64,000 nucleotides of DNA from Nostoc sp. 'Peltigera membranacea cyanobiont' N6 (GTDB lineage: Bacteria; Cyanobacteriota; Cyanobacteriia; Cyanobacteriales; Nostocaceae), in NCBI RefSeq assembly GCF_002949735.1, contig NZ_CP026681.1, positions 5,486,001 to 5,550,000 on the forward strand, in the 5' to 3' direction. The notes beneath the pieces were generated by a model. The model made no database searches. It had not been told where the DNA came from and worked only from the letters and a program-made list of their open reading frames with translations. The translations under genes were made by a program, and so were the position numbers. This document shows positions 42,811 through 51,835 of the stretch, piece after piece (the stretch's first letter is position 1; each line of letters opens with the position of its first letter).

Positions 42811-44565
42811 TTAAATTACAATATCTGCGGCAAACTTCCGTAAATTATCTTGTCGCCATTTGGCATCAGCTTTACGATTTGTCTGCAACTCTAAAACCCG
42901 AATTCCTTGAGCTGGTAGCGAGTTTAATCTTTGCTGCAACTGCTGCCAAGAAGTAATCAATTCATGCTGCACATTATAAGTAGCGCATAACTGAGAAAAA
43001 TCAATATCTTGCGGTGTGCCGAAAAACTCTTCAAATGGTGGATCAAATTTGGCAATGGGTAACATTTCAAAAATACCACCGCCATTGTTGTTGATTAACA
43101 CAATCGTCAAATGTCCGACAAACTTATTGCGGATTAAAAAACCATTGGTGTCATGCAACAAAGCTAAATCTCCCGTTAACATCACACTACTTTGCTGGCG
43201 ATGGGCAATTCCTAAAGCTGTGGATAATGTGCCATCTATACCATTCGCACCCCGGTTAAAGTGCGATCGCACTCCTAAATTATTCGGTTTCCAGAAATAC
43301 TCCACATCCCGCACAGGCATACTATTGCCAATGAACAGAGGTGTTCCGGGCGGTAAAATCTGAGAAATTAACCAGGCTGCTTTACTCTCAATTATTTCAT
43401 CTATTTTCCCCATCGTCTTATCAACAGCTAACCTAACCTTAGTTTCGACATCACACCATTGCTGCAAATAGTCTGAGGATAAAGATAAATTTATCTCTTC
43501 TACTTTTATATCTTCTACTGATATCCGTAAATGCGTCGTTCTCCCATGCAAAGGATCGAGGTTTTGATCGCTCTTGTCAATTACCCACCGTCGCGGTTGC
43601 GTTGCATCTATCCAAGTACGCAATTCTTTACTTGTAGGCATTTCACCTACCTGAATCACCATTTCGGGCGCTAGCAGCTTTGCTAGTTGCTGATTTCGCA
43701 AAATCAAGTCATAAGTAGAAATCAAATAAGGGTTGAGTTCGGCATAATTTCTGACTGGGGAAAGTCCCTCTGCTAGCACTGGCCATTTGAGAGTTTGGGA
43801 AAGGTGCGCGATCGCTCTACAATACTCTTCTGGTTGCTGTAGTTGGGCAACACCTGCAATAATGATGCCGCGATCGCATTCTTTCCATTGTTGGGGAATG
43901 GGGAATGGGGAATGGGGAATGGGGGATGGGTTTGTTATTCCTGCAAAAAAGTCTTCTGGGTGAAACTGCGATCGCAAATAGCTCAAGTCAACTCCATCAG
44001 GAAGAGGCGCTAAGGGATCGCGAAAGGGAATATTCAAATGTACTGGCCCCTTCGTAGGAGTTTGCGTTCTTTCCCAGCTATGAATTATTGTTTGCCGTAG
44101 GTAAGCTAGCATTCCCATGTCAGGGGAGGGTAAGGCTAACTCTGTTTGCCAATTTGGGTAGTTTCCATATAATCTCAATTGATCTACAGTTTGGCCAGAG
44201 TGACAATCTCGCAATTCTGGCGGTCTATCGGTGGTTAATATCAATAGTGGTACGCGACTATATGAAGCTTCAATGACTGCTGAATAAAAATTTGCTCCTG
44301 CTGTACCAGAGGTGCAAACTAGTACCACAGCGCGTCCGGTTGCTTGAGCTTGTCCCAAAGCGAAAAAGGCGGCGGAACGTTCATCGAGAATGGAAATCGC
44401 TTCAATCTCAGGTACTTGTTGAGCAAAAGCTACTGCTAAAGGTGTAGAGCGCGATCCCGGGCAAACGATCGCACAAGTCAATCCCAATCGCTTTAGGGTC
44501 TCTGTTAAAATGTAAGCCCAAAGTTGATTAACATTCCTAAAGGCGATCGGCATTAAATCAAACAT
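42811..44565 (-). CDS. menD: SEPHCHC synthase
   Basis: 584 aa thiamine-diphosphate enzyme; catalyses the first committed step of menaquinone/phylloquinone synthesis (isochorismate + 2-oxoglutarate). TPP-family blocks: CPGSRSTPLAVAFAQ, EATSGTAG-like VCTSGTAGANFYSAVIEASYSRVPLLILTTDRPPELRD, NRGANGIDGTLSTALGIA and GDLALLHDTNGFLI for cofactor binding. MPIAFRN at 44553 is an equally plausible start. A heptad repeat inside encodes the insert NPSPIPHSPFPIPQQ (about 213-227). Confidence 0.95.
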   Translation of the reverse strand: MFDLMPIAFRNVNQLWAYILTETLKRLGLTCAIVCPGSRSTPLAVAFAQQVPEIEAISILDERSAAFFALGQAQATGRAVVLVCTSGTAGANFYSAVIEASYSRVPLLILTTDRPPELRDCHSGQTVDQLRLYGNYPNWQTELALPSPDMGMLAYLRQTIIHSWERTQTPTKGPVHLNIPFRDPLAPLPDGVDLSYLRSQFHPEDFFAGITNPSPIPHSPFPIPQQWKECDRGIIIAGVAQLQQPEEYCRAIAHLSQTLKWPVLAEGLSPVRNYAELNPYLISTYDLILRNQQLAKLLAPEMVIQVGEMPTSKELRTWIDATQPRRWVIDKSDQNLDPLHGRTTHLRISVEDIKVEEINLSLSSDYLQQWCDVETKVRLAVDKTMGKIDEIIESKAAWLISQILPPGTPLFIGNSMPVRDVEYFWKPNNLGVRSHFNRGANGIDGTLSTALGIAHRQQSSVMLTGDLALLHDTNGFLIRNKFVGHLTIVLINNNGGGIFEMLPIAKFDPPFEEFFGTPQDIDFSQLCATYNVQHELITSWQQLQQRLNSLPAQGIRVLELQTNRKADAKWRQDNLRKFAADIVI

Positions 44566-44832
44566 AGCTATAAAACAATCTGAAATTTTAGATTTTGTCT
44601 AGGGAAATTTCATTTAAAATCCATCTGGGAAAGTTTGGTGAAAATAAGTCCGAGGGGAGGGAAGCCGATCCTCGATACTTTGGAACCACCTTTGCGTAAG
44701 GATGGCTTGTAAACCAACCCTCACAAATACGGTGATGGAACCCAACACCGCCACGCGAGTTTGGAGGAAAGAAAATCTCCGCACAAACTTGCTCCACTTT
44801 CTACAAAATGCCCAATTTGCTCTCAAACTTTT

Positions 44833-45201
44833 ATGGACTGCATTCATTTAACGGGAATTCGCGGCTATGGCTACACTGGGTATCTACCAGAAGAACAGGT
44901 TCTAGGACAATGGTTTGAGGTGGATGTGAGGTTATGGTTGGATATTTCCATAGCGGCCAAGACTGACGCGATCGAAGACACTTTAGATTATCGCAGCGTC
45001 ATTAGCTTGATACAACATCTGGTCAAAACGTCTAAGTTTGCTTTGGTGGAGAAATTGGTAGCAACGATCGCAGATTCTATTCTCCAAGAATGCGATCGTG
45101 TAACAAAAGTCCAAGTAATTCTGAGCAAACCTGCCGCACCTATTCCAGACTTTGGTGGCAAAATTAGCATTGAACTGACTAAAAGTAAGTCCAATATCTA
45201 A
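44833..45201 (+). CDS. folB: Dihydroneopterin aldolase
   Basis: 122 aa from the ATG at 44833. It cleaves 7,8-dihydroneopterin in folate synthesis. Family blocks are CIHLTGIRGYGYTG, EEQVLGQWFEVDVRL, DTLDYRSV, LVEKLVATIADSIL and VQVILSKPAAPIPDFGG. The 270 bp between this start and menD hold short repeats but no gene. The two genes diverge. Confidence 0.93.
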   Translation: MDCIHLTGIRGYGYTGYLPEEQVLGQWFEVDVRLWLDISIAAKTDAIEDTLDYRSVISLIQHLVKTSKFALVEKLVATIADSILQECDRVTKVQVILSKPAAPIPDFGGKISIELTKSKSNI

Positions 45202-45985
45202 AGCACAAAATCTGTTTTTCTTCTCAATATCTATAAACTAGCAAAAACAGGGGGTTTACGTGGAGTGTGGAAGTATCTCCCAAAGAGAATCTTTCCTGCC
45301 ATTCCCCCAGCACCTGTTTTTTTTCAAAAAATAAAAAAATCACGTAATTTGCTTATGAGCATTTGATTTGTATATTTTCAGTTCAAATCATTTATGATGA
45401 AATTTTAACCAAAAGCAATGAATAGTTCTAACTAATAATCTTTCATTCACAATTAAAAATTTAATACCAATTCTTTGTAAGGCTGCATCAAATCAAGATT
45501 ATTTGGCGAACCAAGGGGCAAAATTACCTGATTAATTGTTAGTAGCATTCTAGTTAATGGATAGTATCATATTGCATACAACACACGAGATTAATTTTTT
45601 AAACTAAGCTTAAAGTAGTATCCTGTAATTTAATTAAATTTTGTTCTTGATTATTTTTTAAATAAATACTATACTTAGTATTTATTTTCTTCAGAGAAAA
45701 TATTGTATATTTTTGAAAATCAGTTTTTGATTGATGGTAATTATATGGTGACTTCCGTTTCATGGAAATGGCATGATATTAACTGCATACAATAATCAAA
45801 ATAAGCTTTGACAAGCACAGAAGTTATCGGAGGTTAATAACATGATGCTATTTGCTCATTAGTCAGTATATATATCAAGCAATAACACAGGCTATTAAAA
45901 GATTGTTTATGATAAAATAATAACCTTTATATCGAGTTGACACTGACAGCCAAAATCTGAACCTTAGCAAACAGGTTATGTTACC
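45202..45985. other. Long AT-rich spacer before the GGDEF gene
   Basis: 784 bp with no supportable gene. An imperfect hairpin (AAACAGGGGGTTTACG ... with CAGCACCTGTTTTT) near 45243-45330 may end folB transcription. The rest is AT-rich and presumably carries the promoter of the REC-PAS-GGDEF gene. Confidence 0.5.
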
Positions 45986-47269
45986 ATGTTCGCCCGCAAA
46001 ATCCTAGTTGTTGAGGATGAAAAAATCATAGCCTCAAATATTAGAAAGAGTTTACAAAAATTAGGTTATTCCGTTTCAGAAATAACCAAGTCTGGTGAAG
46101 AAGCAATAAAAAAGGTAGCCGAAACTCATCCACATTTAGTATTAATTGATATCTGCCTAGCTGGTGAAATTGACGGTATACACATAGCAGATATTATCCA
46201 AAATCAGTTCCATGTGCCTGTAGTATATTTAACAGATTGTTCGGAATATAAAACATTACATAATAATCAGCTAAGTGAGCCTTTTAGTTACATAGTCAAA
46301 CCATTTATCGAAAGTGATTTACATTTTGTAATTGAAATGGCCCTGTATAAACATCAGAGCAAAAAAATATTATATGAAGAGAAACAGAGGCTGGCAGCAA
46401 TTATTAACAGTATGGGCAGTGCAGTGATTGTGACTTATGCAAATGGTTGTATTCAAATGATGAATCCCAGAGCAGAACTAATCACTGGCTGGAAGCAAAA
46501 TGAAGCGTTCGGTAAAGATTTAGTAGAAGTCATTAGCTTAGTTGACAAAGATGTAGGAGAAAAAATTGAAAATTTAGCCAAAGATGCAATCGAAGCAGGT
46601 GAATTTTTCAATTTACCAGAAAACTGCACACTGATTACCAAAGATGGCAAAGAGATAGCGATTGGGGATAATATTGCACCCATCCGCGATCGAGATGGTA
46701 ATATTAGTGGTACGGTTTTAGTTTTTCAAGATATCACCAAACGCAAGGAGACAGAGGCGCAACTGATACGAAATGCGTTTTATGATGGGCTGACAGCATT
46801 ACCAAATCGTGTTTTATTTTTAGATCGGCTTAGACAAACAATTGAACGTAGCAAACGCAGAAATGATTATTATTTTGCAGTTTTATTTTTGGATTTAGAT
46901 GGGTTCAAAGAGATTAACGATCGCTTTGGGCATGGAATAGGAGATGATTTTTTAGTAGCGATCGCTAGACGTTTAGAGTCGTGTTTACGCGGTGGCGATA
47001 CTGTAGCACGATTTGGTGGTGATGAGTTTACTGTTCTTTTAGAGGATATTAAAGACATTACTGACGCTACCAATGTTGCCAAACGGATTCAAGAATCCTT
47101 GCGATCGCCACTTAACCTGAATGGATATGAATTATCTACTACAGCTAGCATTGGTATTACTTGGAATTTTAGTAGTTATGAAGAGCCTGCAACTTTGCTA
47201 CGAGATGCTGATATTGCGATGTACCGAGCTAAACGGAAGGGAAAAGCTACTTATGCCATATTTAGTTAA
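45986..47269 (+). CDS. Response regulator with PAS and GGDEF domains (diguanylate cyclase)
   Basis: 427 aa. Receiver domain (1-118) with Asp55 in LVLIDICLAGEIDG and Lys105 in IVKPF. A PAS domain (about 130-255) follows, ending DITKRKETEAQL. GGDEF domain (260-427) with intact FGGDEF (GGDEF 344-348) and an inhibitory I-site RGGD at 335-338 exactly five residues upstream, so it is probably an active, product-inhibited c-di-GMP synthase. No kinase gene is adjacent. The lone output domain is GGDEF without EAL. Confidence 0.94.
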   Translation: MFARKILVVEDEKIIASNIRKSLQKLGYSVSEITKSGEEAIKKVAETHPHLVLIDICLAGEIDGIHIADIIQNQFHVPVVYLTDCSEYKTLHNNQLSEPFSYIVKPFIESDLHFVIEMALYKHQSKKILYEEKQRLAAIINSMGSAVIVTYANGCIQMMNPRAELITGWKQNEAFGKDLVEVISLVDKDVGEKIENLAKDAIEAGEFFNLPENCTLITKDGKEIAIGDNIAPIRDRDGNISGTVLVFQDITKRKETEAQLIRNAFYDGLTALPNRVLFLDRLRQTIERSKRRNDYYFAVLFLDLDGFKEINDRFGHGIGDDFLVAIARRLESCLRGGDTVARFGGDEFTVLLEDIKDITDATNVAKRIQESLRSPLNLNGYELSTTASIGITWNFSSYEEPATLLRDADIAMYRAKRKGKATYAIFS

Positions 47270-47318
47270 ATTTAGTTAATTAGTCCTTTCTGCTGCCATT
47301 TAAAACGATCTGAATGTC

Positions 47319-47879
47319 ATGGAAAAAACCGAAAAACAGAAAATGCTCGCAGGCGAACTATACCTGGCGGAAGATCCAGAATTAGCTACGGAAAATAAGC
47401 GAGCTAGTCGTTTGTTGCGAAGGTACAATTCTACAACTGAAGAACAGCAAGAGCAACGGCAGCAAATTTTGCAAGAGTTATTTGGAAAGATCGGTGACAA
47501 AGTATCGATTGTGCCACCCTTTCACTGTGACTATGGTAGTAATATTTTTGCTGGCGACAAATTTTATATGAACTATGGCTGTGTAATTTTAGACTGCAAT
47601 ACAGTTCATATTGGCGATAATGTCTTGTGCGCTCCTTATGTACAAATTTATACTGCTTACCATCCTACAGAGCCAGAAATTCGCCTTTCTGGGAGAGAAT
47701 TAGCTGCCCCAATTAACATTGGTAACAATGTTTGGATTGGTGGCAGTGCAATTATTTGTCCAGGTGTAACTATTGGTGATAATACAAGCATTGGTGCTGG
47801 TAGTGTAGTTGTCAAAGACATACCTGAGAATGTTGTCGCTGCTGGCAATCCCTGCCGCGTCATTCGGTATTTGTCGTAG
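47319..47879 (+). CDS. Sugar O-acetyltransferase, maltose/NodL type
   Basis: 186 aa left-handed beta-helix acetyltransferase (Maa/NodL/LacA family), transferring acetyl from acetyl-CoA to a sugar hydroxyl. N-terminal family block MLAGELYLAEDPEL, then FHCDYGSNIFAGDKFYMNYGCVILDC, TAYHPTEPEIRLSG (catalytic His) and hexapeptide repeats INIGNNVWIGGSAIICPGVTIGDNTSIGAGSVVVKDIPENVVAAGNP. The specific sugar is unknown. It is followed after 3 bp by the convergent ccbP. Confidence 0.92.
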   Translation: MEKTEKQKMLAGELYLAEDPELATENKRASRLLRRYNSTTEEQQEQRQQILQELFGKIGDKVSIVPPFHCDYGSNIFAGDKFYMNYGCVILDCNTVHIGDNVLCAPYVQIYTAYHPTEPEIRLSGRELAAPINIGNNVWIGGSAIICPGVTIGDNTSIGAGSVVVKDIPENVVAAGNPCRVIRYLS

Positions 47880-47882
47880 AGT

Positions 47883-48263
47883 TTAAAATTTATAACCTCT
47901 AGCAATCCAATAGAGCCAGTCTGCGATCGCTTCTTGAGTTTCGCTATCAGTATCAATGGCTGCTATTTCAGATAACTTTGCAGAATATACATCTTCATCC
48001 TTACCATTAATGTAAGCCACTTCTACCAACATATCTTTTAAGCACTCATCATCTGGAGCCATTCCCAGCACTTCCACATCTTTCTCCTCAGTAGAGCCTG
48101 ATTTGCGTCCTTTCTTAGTCCACTTAGCCATAAAGGGAAAATTCAGAACCTCTTCCAGGTAGTAATACCAACCCATAGCTCGATCTTCTTTGTCTTCAGC
48201 ATCTACAACGATCTCTGTTTTAATGCGATGCTCTCGGTTTTCGTCGGCTTCAACATTAGGCAT
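47883..48263 (-). CDS. ccbP: Calcium-binding protein CcbP family
   Basis: 126 aa, the size of the cyanobacterial CcbP (a Ca2+-binding protein whose removal of Ca2+ is linked to heterocyst differentiation in Anabaena). The family core is visible: DAEDKEDRAMGWYYYLEEVLNFPF, VEVLGMAPDDECLKDMLVEV, and EAIADWLYWIARGYKF. The chain is acidic, consistent with calcium binding. The N-terminal MPNVEADENREHRIK is extra to the core. Not all CcbP-family members have that role, so function is by family. Confidence 0.85.
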   Translation of the reverse strand: MPNVEADENREHRIKTEIVVDAEDKEDRAMGWYYYLEEVLNFPFMAKWTKKGRKSGSTEEKDVEVLGMAPDDECLKDMLVEVAYINGKDEDVYSAKLSEIAAIDTDSETQEAIADWLYWIARGYKF

Positions 48264-48604
48264 AAGATAACGCTTTACGTGTATAACATTTTGATAATAT
48301 TACCAAAGTCTTGGCTAAGAATAATTTTTCTAAAACATAGTTAAGTATATAAGACTTATGCATAAGATACATCCGAACCCCCTTTAAAAAGTGGACTTTT
48401 AGGGTTCACTTTTTTTTTATGGGAGATTAGAGAGGATCTAGGTTTTAGTTTTAAGTGCGTAAGTCTTGCTATATCTAAGTTATACAAAAAACCGCTTGTC
48501 ATTGACAAACGGTTTTCTAGTTATATTCCCTCAAAGAGGAACTTATTTGCTGTGCTTCAGTGGTAAATGATTTCTTAGCACCAAAGCGCAAAATTTTTCA
48601 GAAA
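48264..48604. other. Spacer ccbP to DUF1517 gene, with terminator
   Basis: 341 bp without a gene. It holds a short interspersed repeat (CCCCCTTTAAAAAGTGGAC, about 48380-48398) and the terminator described at 48487-48517. Confidence 0.55.
48487..48517 (-). terminator. Hairpin after DUF1517 gene
   Basis: AAAACCG-c-TTGTC pairs with GACAA-a-CGGTTTT in a 12-bp stem around ATT, followed on the minus strand by TTTTTTGTATA. It starts 88 bp beyond the stop at 48605. Confidence 0.75.
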
Positions 48605-49588
48605 TTAAACTAGTCTCAAATCAGGATAATTTGCCAGTACATCATCAGATGTGAGGGTATCATTTTCAGCCTGTGGAGTCCAAAGTACTTCAATTGCCAG
48701 AAGTTTCTCACTAGGGATACTACCAATTTGGCGCAAAGCTTGACGCAAATCATCAGCACTGTTAATTGCTGCGGGGATTTCAAACTTGCCTAGTGTAGCT
48801 GCCAGCAAGGTGACAATAATATATTCTCCAGGGCCTTCAGTAAATAGGCGGGTGGGATTGTCGAGTTCACCAACCGGGGGTAAAGCATCTTTGGCAAGAG
48901 CTGCTTTTAGCTGGTTGTTGACGTTAGAAAGAGTTTCTTCACTAAATTTGCTGCGTTCTGCCAGTGACAGCCGATTAAACTGACTTTCAGCTGAATTTAA
49001 ACTGGCTTGTTGAGTACCACCACCTGCATATACAAAGTATTCGGGATGACGGAGTAAAGCTAGGCTGGCTTCTTGCAGAATTTCTGCTCTCCCCTCTGGG
49101 GTGTTAGTATCAGCAGTTTCAGCAATGTGGTTGAGTTCATTTTGCAATTCGCGGGCTTGAGCTAACAAACCGACTTGTAAACGAGTTACCGAAACAGGAG
49201 AGTTGCTGCTGTAATCGGCTTCTCCAGTTTCACCACTAGAGACGCGGCGGAAAGTTTGCCATAGGAAATTAGCGATCGCAAAGAAGATTAAGATGCTAAA
49301 TAGACCACCAAATCCTCCCCCAATACCCCAAAAAGGAATTAGGAAGGGAAAGCCAAAACCGCCACCAAATCCTCCGCCAGGATAATATCCGCCCCCGCCA
49401 GGTGGCGCATAAGTGCGTGGTGTATAAGTGCGGCTGGAAGGCGCTCTAAATGAGCCACCACCGATACGGCCCCCACTGCGGGCTGCTAATGCTCCATCGG
49501 CGTGACTAAGAGCCAAAGCTAACACCAGACTTAGGACTAAGAAGGTCTTTAACAGTGGTTTGATGGTTTGTTGTAGTTTTTTACGCAT
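48605..49588 (-). CDS. DUF1517 membrane protein
   Basis: 327 aa. Signal peptide (1-35, LVLSLVLALALSHADGALA), then a Gly/Ser/Arg/Pro-rich linker (about 36-80: SGGRIGGGSFRAPSS, PGGGGYYPGGGFGGGFG), a transmembrane helix (about 85-112, IPFWGIGGGFGGLFSILIFFAIANFLW) and a cytosolic/stromal-type DUF1517 C-terminal domain (VTRLQVGLLAQARELQNELNHIAETA, TPQAENDTLTSDDVLANYPDLRLV). The family is shared by cyanobacteria and chloroplasts. Function unknown. Confidence 0.85.
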   Translation of the reverse strand: MRKKLQQTIKPLLKTFLVLSLVLALALSHADGALAARSGGRIGGGSFRAPSSRTYTPRTYAPPGGGGYYPGGGFGGGFGFPFLIPFWGIGGGFGGLFSILIFFAIANFLWQTFRRVSSGETGEADYSSNSPVSVTRLQVGLLAQARELQNELNHIAETADTNTPEGRAEILQEASLALLRHPEYFVYAGGGTQQASLNSAESQFNRLSLAERSKFSEETLSNVNNQLKAALAKDALPPVGELDNPTRLFTEGPGEYIIVTLLAATLGKFEIPAAINSADDLRQALRQIGSIPSEKLLAIEVLWTPQAENDTLTSDDVLANYPDLRLV

Positions 49589-50432
49589 AGTTACAATCGC
49601 TTAGAAAACAGAATTTTTTATGATTTCTCCCCATGTTGGTAGGAGTGTTGCGGTATGGCGCTAACGACAGCCTGTAACAAGCAAGCTTTGTAGCATTCAC
49701 TTTTAAAGGCTACATACTCAATCTACCGCGTCTTATCTGGCGTAGGCAGCGATCGCAGGGGGGATTTCTCGACTGGGGAACCGTACCTTAAGATATGTTC
49801 ACAATTACAGAAAGTTGCAATGTCTACGACGGTCTAAGCCAACGGGCAATTGTTGCTACGTCTTGGATTAGCATTTATATACTACAGTCTTGAATTATAC
49901 AGTTGATTGTTTTGACTAATTTTTTAATACTTCAGCGACTTGTTTTGTCACAAGATGGGAGGAGATTTTTAATCTATAAGCACTATATACTACATTCATA
50001 AATCAATACATTTACTTATTTACGAAAAACATCAAGTGACTAGAATGCTAATCAGGAAAGCTAACAAGACACTAAATGGTTATCAAATGCTTGTGCAGCT
50101 TTGTGGCATTTTGGCACACAACTTCAAAGTATTCACGATATTATCTTGAGAGTAGGTAATTTTAGCAACATTTATTCGCTAAGTAAATTAACTCCAAGTG
50201 CTAGATTTTATTTATTGTCCATCATGCACAGAAATTCTCAATCCTGGAGAATTTTGCCGCGAAAATAAAATCAATACAAAAAAATAATCTTCCTGGCTAA
50301 TCTTCTAAAATAGCCTTCAAGTTTTTCTACCAGATTCGTTTTAAAAGAAATAAAATAATAATTATGGCTTTGGAAGTAATCCTAATTGCAAATAAATTGA
50401 AAATTATTTGAAGTAAATTCGTCAACTTGATT
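49589..50432. other. Long spacer between divergent DUF1517 and glycosyltransferase genes
   Basis: 844 bp. An interspersed repeat with GGCGCTAACG and AAGCTTTGTAGC lies at about 49654-49695; ACGACGGTCTAA (49827) recurs at 51692 after the next gene. No ORF or RNA gene could be supported. Confidence 0.5.
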
Positions 50433-51665
50433 ATGGAACATATTTCTCAACTAACAGCTGAAATCAGAGATAAAGCTGCATACCCAGATATCCTAGTCAT
50501 CAGCCGGATCTTCCTGCCGAAAGAAGCTGTAATTGGGGAATATATGTATAATCGCTGTCTCCAAGATCCAGAGCGAGTTATTGTGCTGACAGCGAGTTGT
50601 TCAGGAGATAAAGTATTTGACGAAAGTCAACAATTTCCTGTGTATCGCTGGTTTTATCCTAGATACTGGCGTAGTGGCTTTGTGGGAAATATCCTGAAGC
50701 CTTTTGTCAATATTGTCTGCTCATTTGTCCTCGCAATCAGACTCTATTTCCGTTATCACTACCGTTATATAGAATGGGGCCACGGCTATGACTTTCCTTC
50801 ACTGTTGCTATTGAGCTATTTTTTACCTATTCGCTTTTTTATCTATTTGCACGGGAATGATTTTCTTTGTACTTTACACAATCCCGTGCTGCGATCGCTA
50901 TTTAAATTAACACTCAAACGCGCCGAAGGTATTGTTTGTAACAGTTCTTATACACAAGACTATCTCAGAACTGCTTTCCGATTAGATACTCCTACCCACG
51001 TCATTAACCCAGTAATCAGACCAGAAAAATTTGGTAATAATGTAGAGAGTCCCAGCAGCCTTGATGATTTAAGGGTTCGCGTGCGTCAGGCGTACAACAT
51101 TCCCGATTCATCAATAGTTATTCTCTCCATAGGAAGGCTTGTAAAACATAAAGGTTTCGACCGAGTAATTGATAACATTCCACTATTGCTAACTTTTGGG
51201 GTGGATGTTCACTATATAATCTGCGGTCAAGGGCCAAGTGAATCACAACTGAAATCTTTGGCGCATCGTTTGCGGGTAGATAAGCGCGTCCACTTTGCCG
51301 GATATGTGCCGGAGCGAGAATTAGCAGGTTATTATGCAGCTTGCGATATATTTGCCATGCTGACTTTATTGGATACTAAACCTAACAATATGGAGGGTTT
51401 TGGTATGGTTTATTTAGAAGCAAGTTACTTCGGTAAGCCGATAATTGCCCCTCGCTTAGGCGGTGTTCTAGATATAGTTCAGCATGAGGAAAATGGGATA
51501 CTGGTTAATCCCAATTCTGGTTGTGAAGTTTTTCAAGCTTTCAATCGGTTGTGCAAAGATCGGCAGCTACGCGAGCAACTTGGCCGCAAAGGTAAAGAAT
51601 TAGCCAAGGGTCGAACCCTTCATCGATCGCTTTACAAATCAGAGGGGAGAAACGCAATTTTGTGA
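50433..51665 (+). CDS. GT4-family glycosyltransferase, possibly C-terminally shortened
   Basis: 410 aa from the ATG at 50433 (a TTG two codons earlier is less likely). GT-B fold: N-terminal acceptor domain (ILVISRIFLPKEAVIGEYMYNRC), then the donor-binding half with ILSIGRLVKHKGFDRVI, YIICGQGPSESQLKSLAHRL, VHFAGYVPERELAGYYAACDIFAML and NMEGFGMVYLEASYFGKPIIAPRLGGVLDIVQHEENGILV (the E-x7-E motif). The chain ends GKELAKGRTLHRSLYKSEGRNAIL, without the usual C-terminal helix, and may be slightly truncated. Acceptor unknown; lone gene, likely in exopolysaccharide synthesis. Confidence 0.9.
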   Translation: MEHISQLTAEIRDKAAYPDILVISRIFLPKEAVIGEYMYNRCLQDPERVIVLTASCSGDKVFDESQQFPVYRWFYPRYWRSGFVGNILKPFVNIVCSFVLAIRLYFRYHYRYIEWGHGYDFPSLLLLSYFLPIRFFIYLHGNDFLCTLHNPVLRSLFKLTLKRAEGIVCNSSYTQDYLRTAFRLDTPTHVINPVIRPEKFGNNVESPSSLDDLRVRVRQAYNIPDSSIVILSIGRLVKHKGFDRVIDNIPLLLTFGVDVHYIICGQGPSESQLKSLAHRLRVDKRVHFAGYVPERELAGYYAACDIFAMLTLLDTKPNNMEGFGMVYLEASYFGKPIIAPRLGGVLDIVQHEENGILVNPNSGCEVFQAFNRLCKDRQLREQLGRKGKELAKGRTLHRSLYKSEGRNAIL

Positions 51666-51835
51666 GATAAATGTAAATCGAGGGATGCTTACGACGGTCT
51701 AAAATACGCCAAAATTGGATTGGTGTCAACTTAAAGCCAGGGCAATTTAATTAAGCTAACTTGATATCACAAATAGCTCTGCAAATGAGCAAGATTGCAG
51801 TGTAAAATCTCGCTTGTGATTCGATTAAATGTGCA

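Noticed and set aside
44588..44847. Overlapping minus-strand ORFs between menD and folB
   Set aside because: Two frames are open over the same repeat-like DNA with no start signal or family resemblance; typical of chance.
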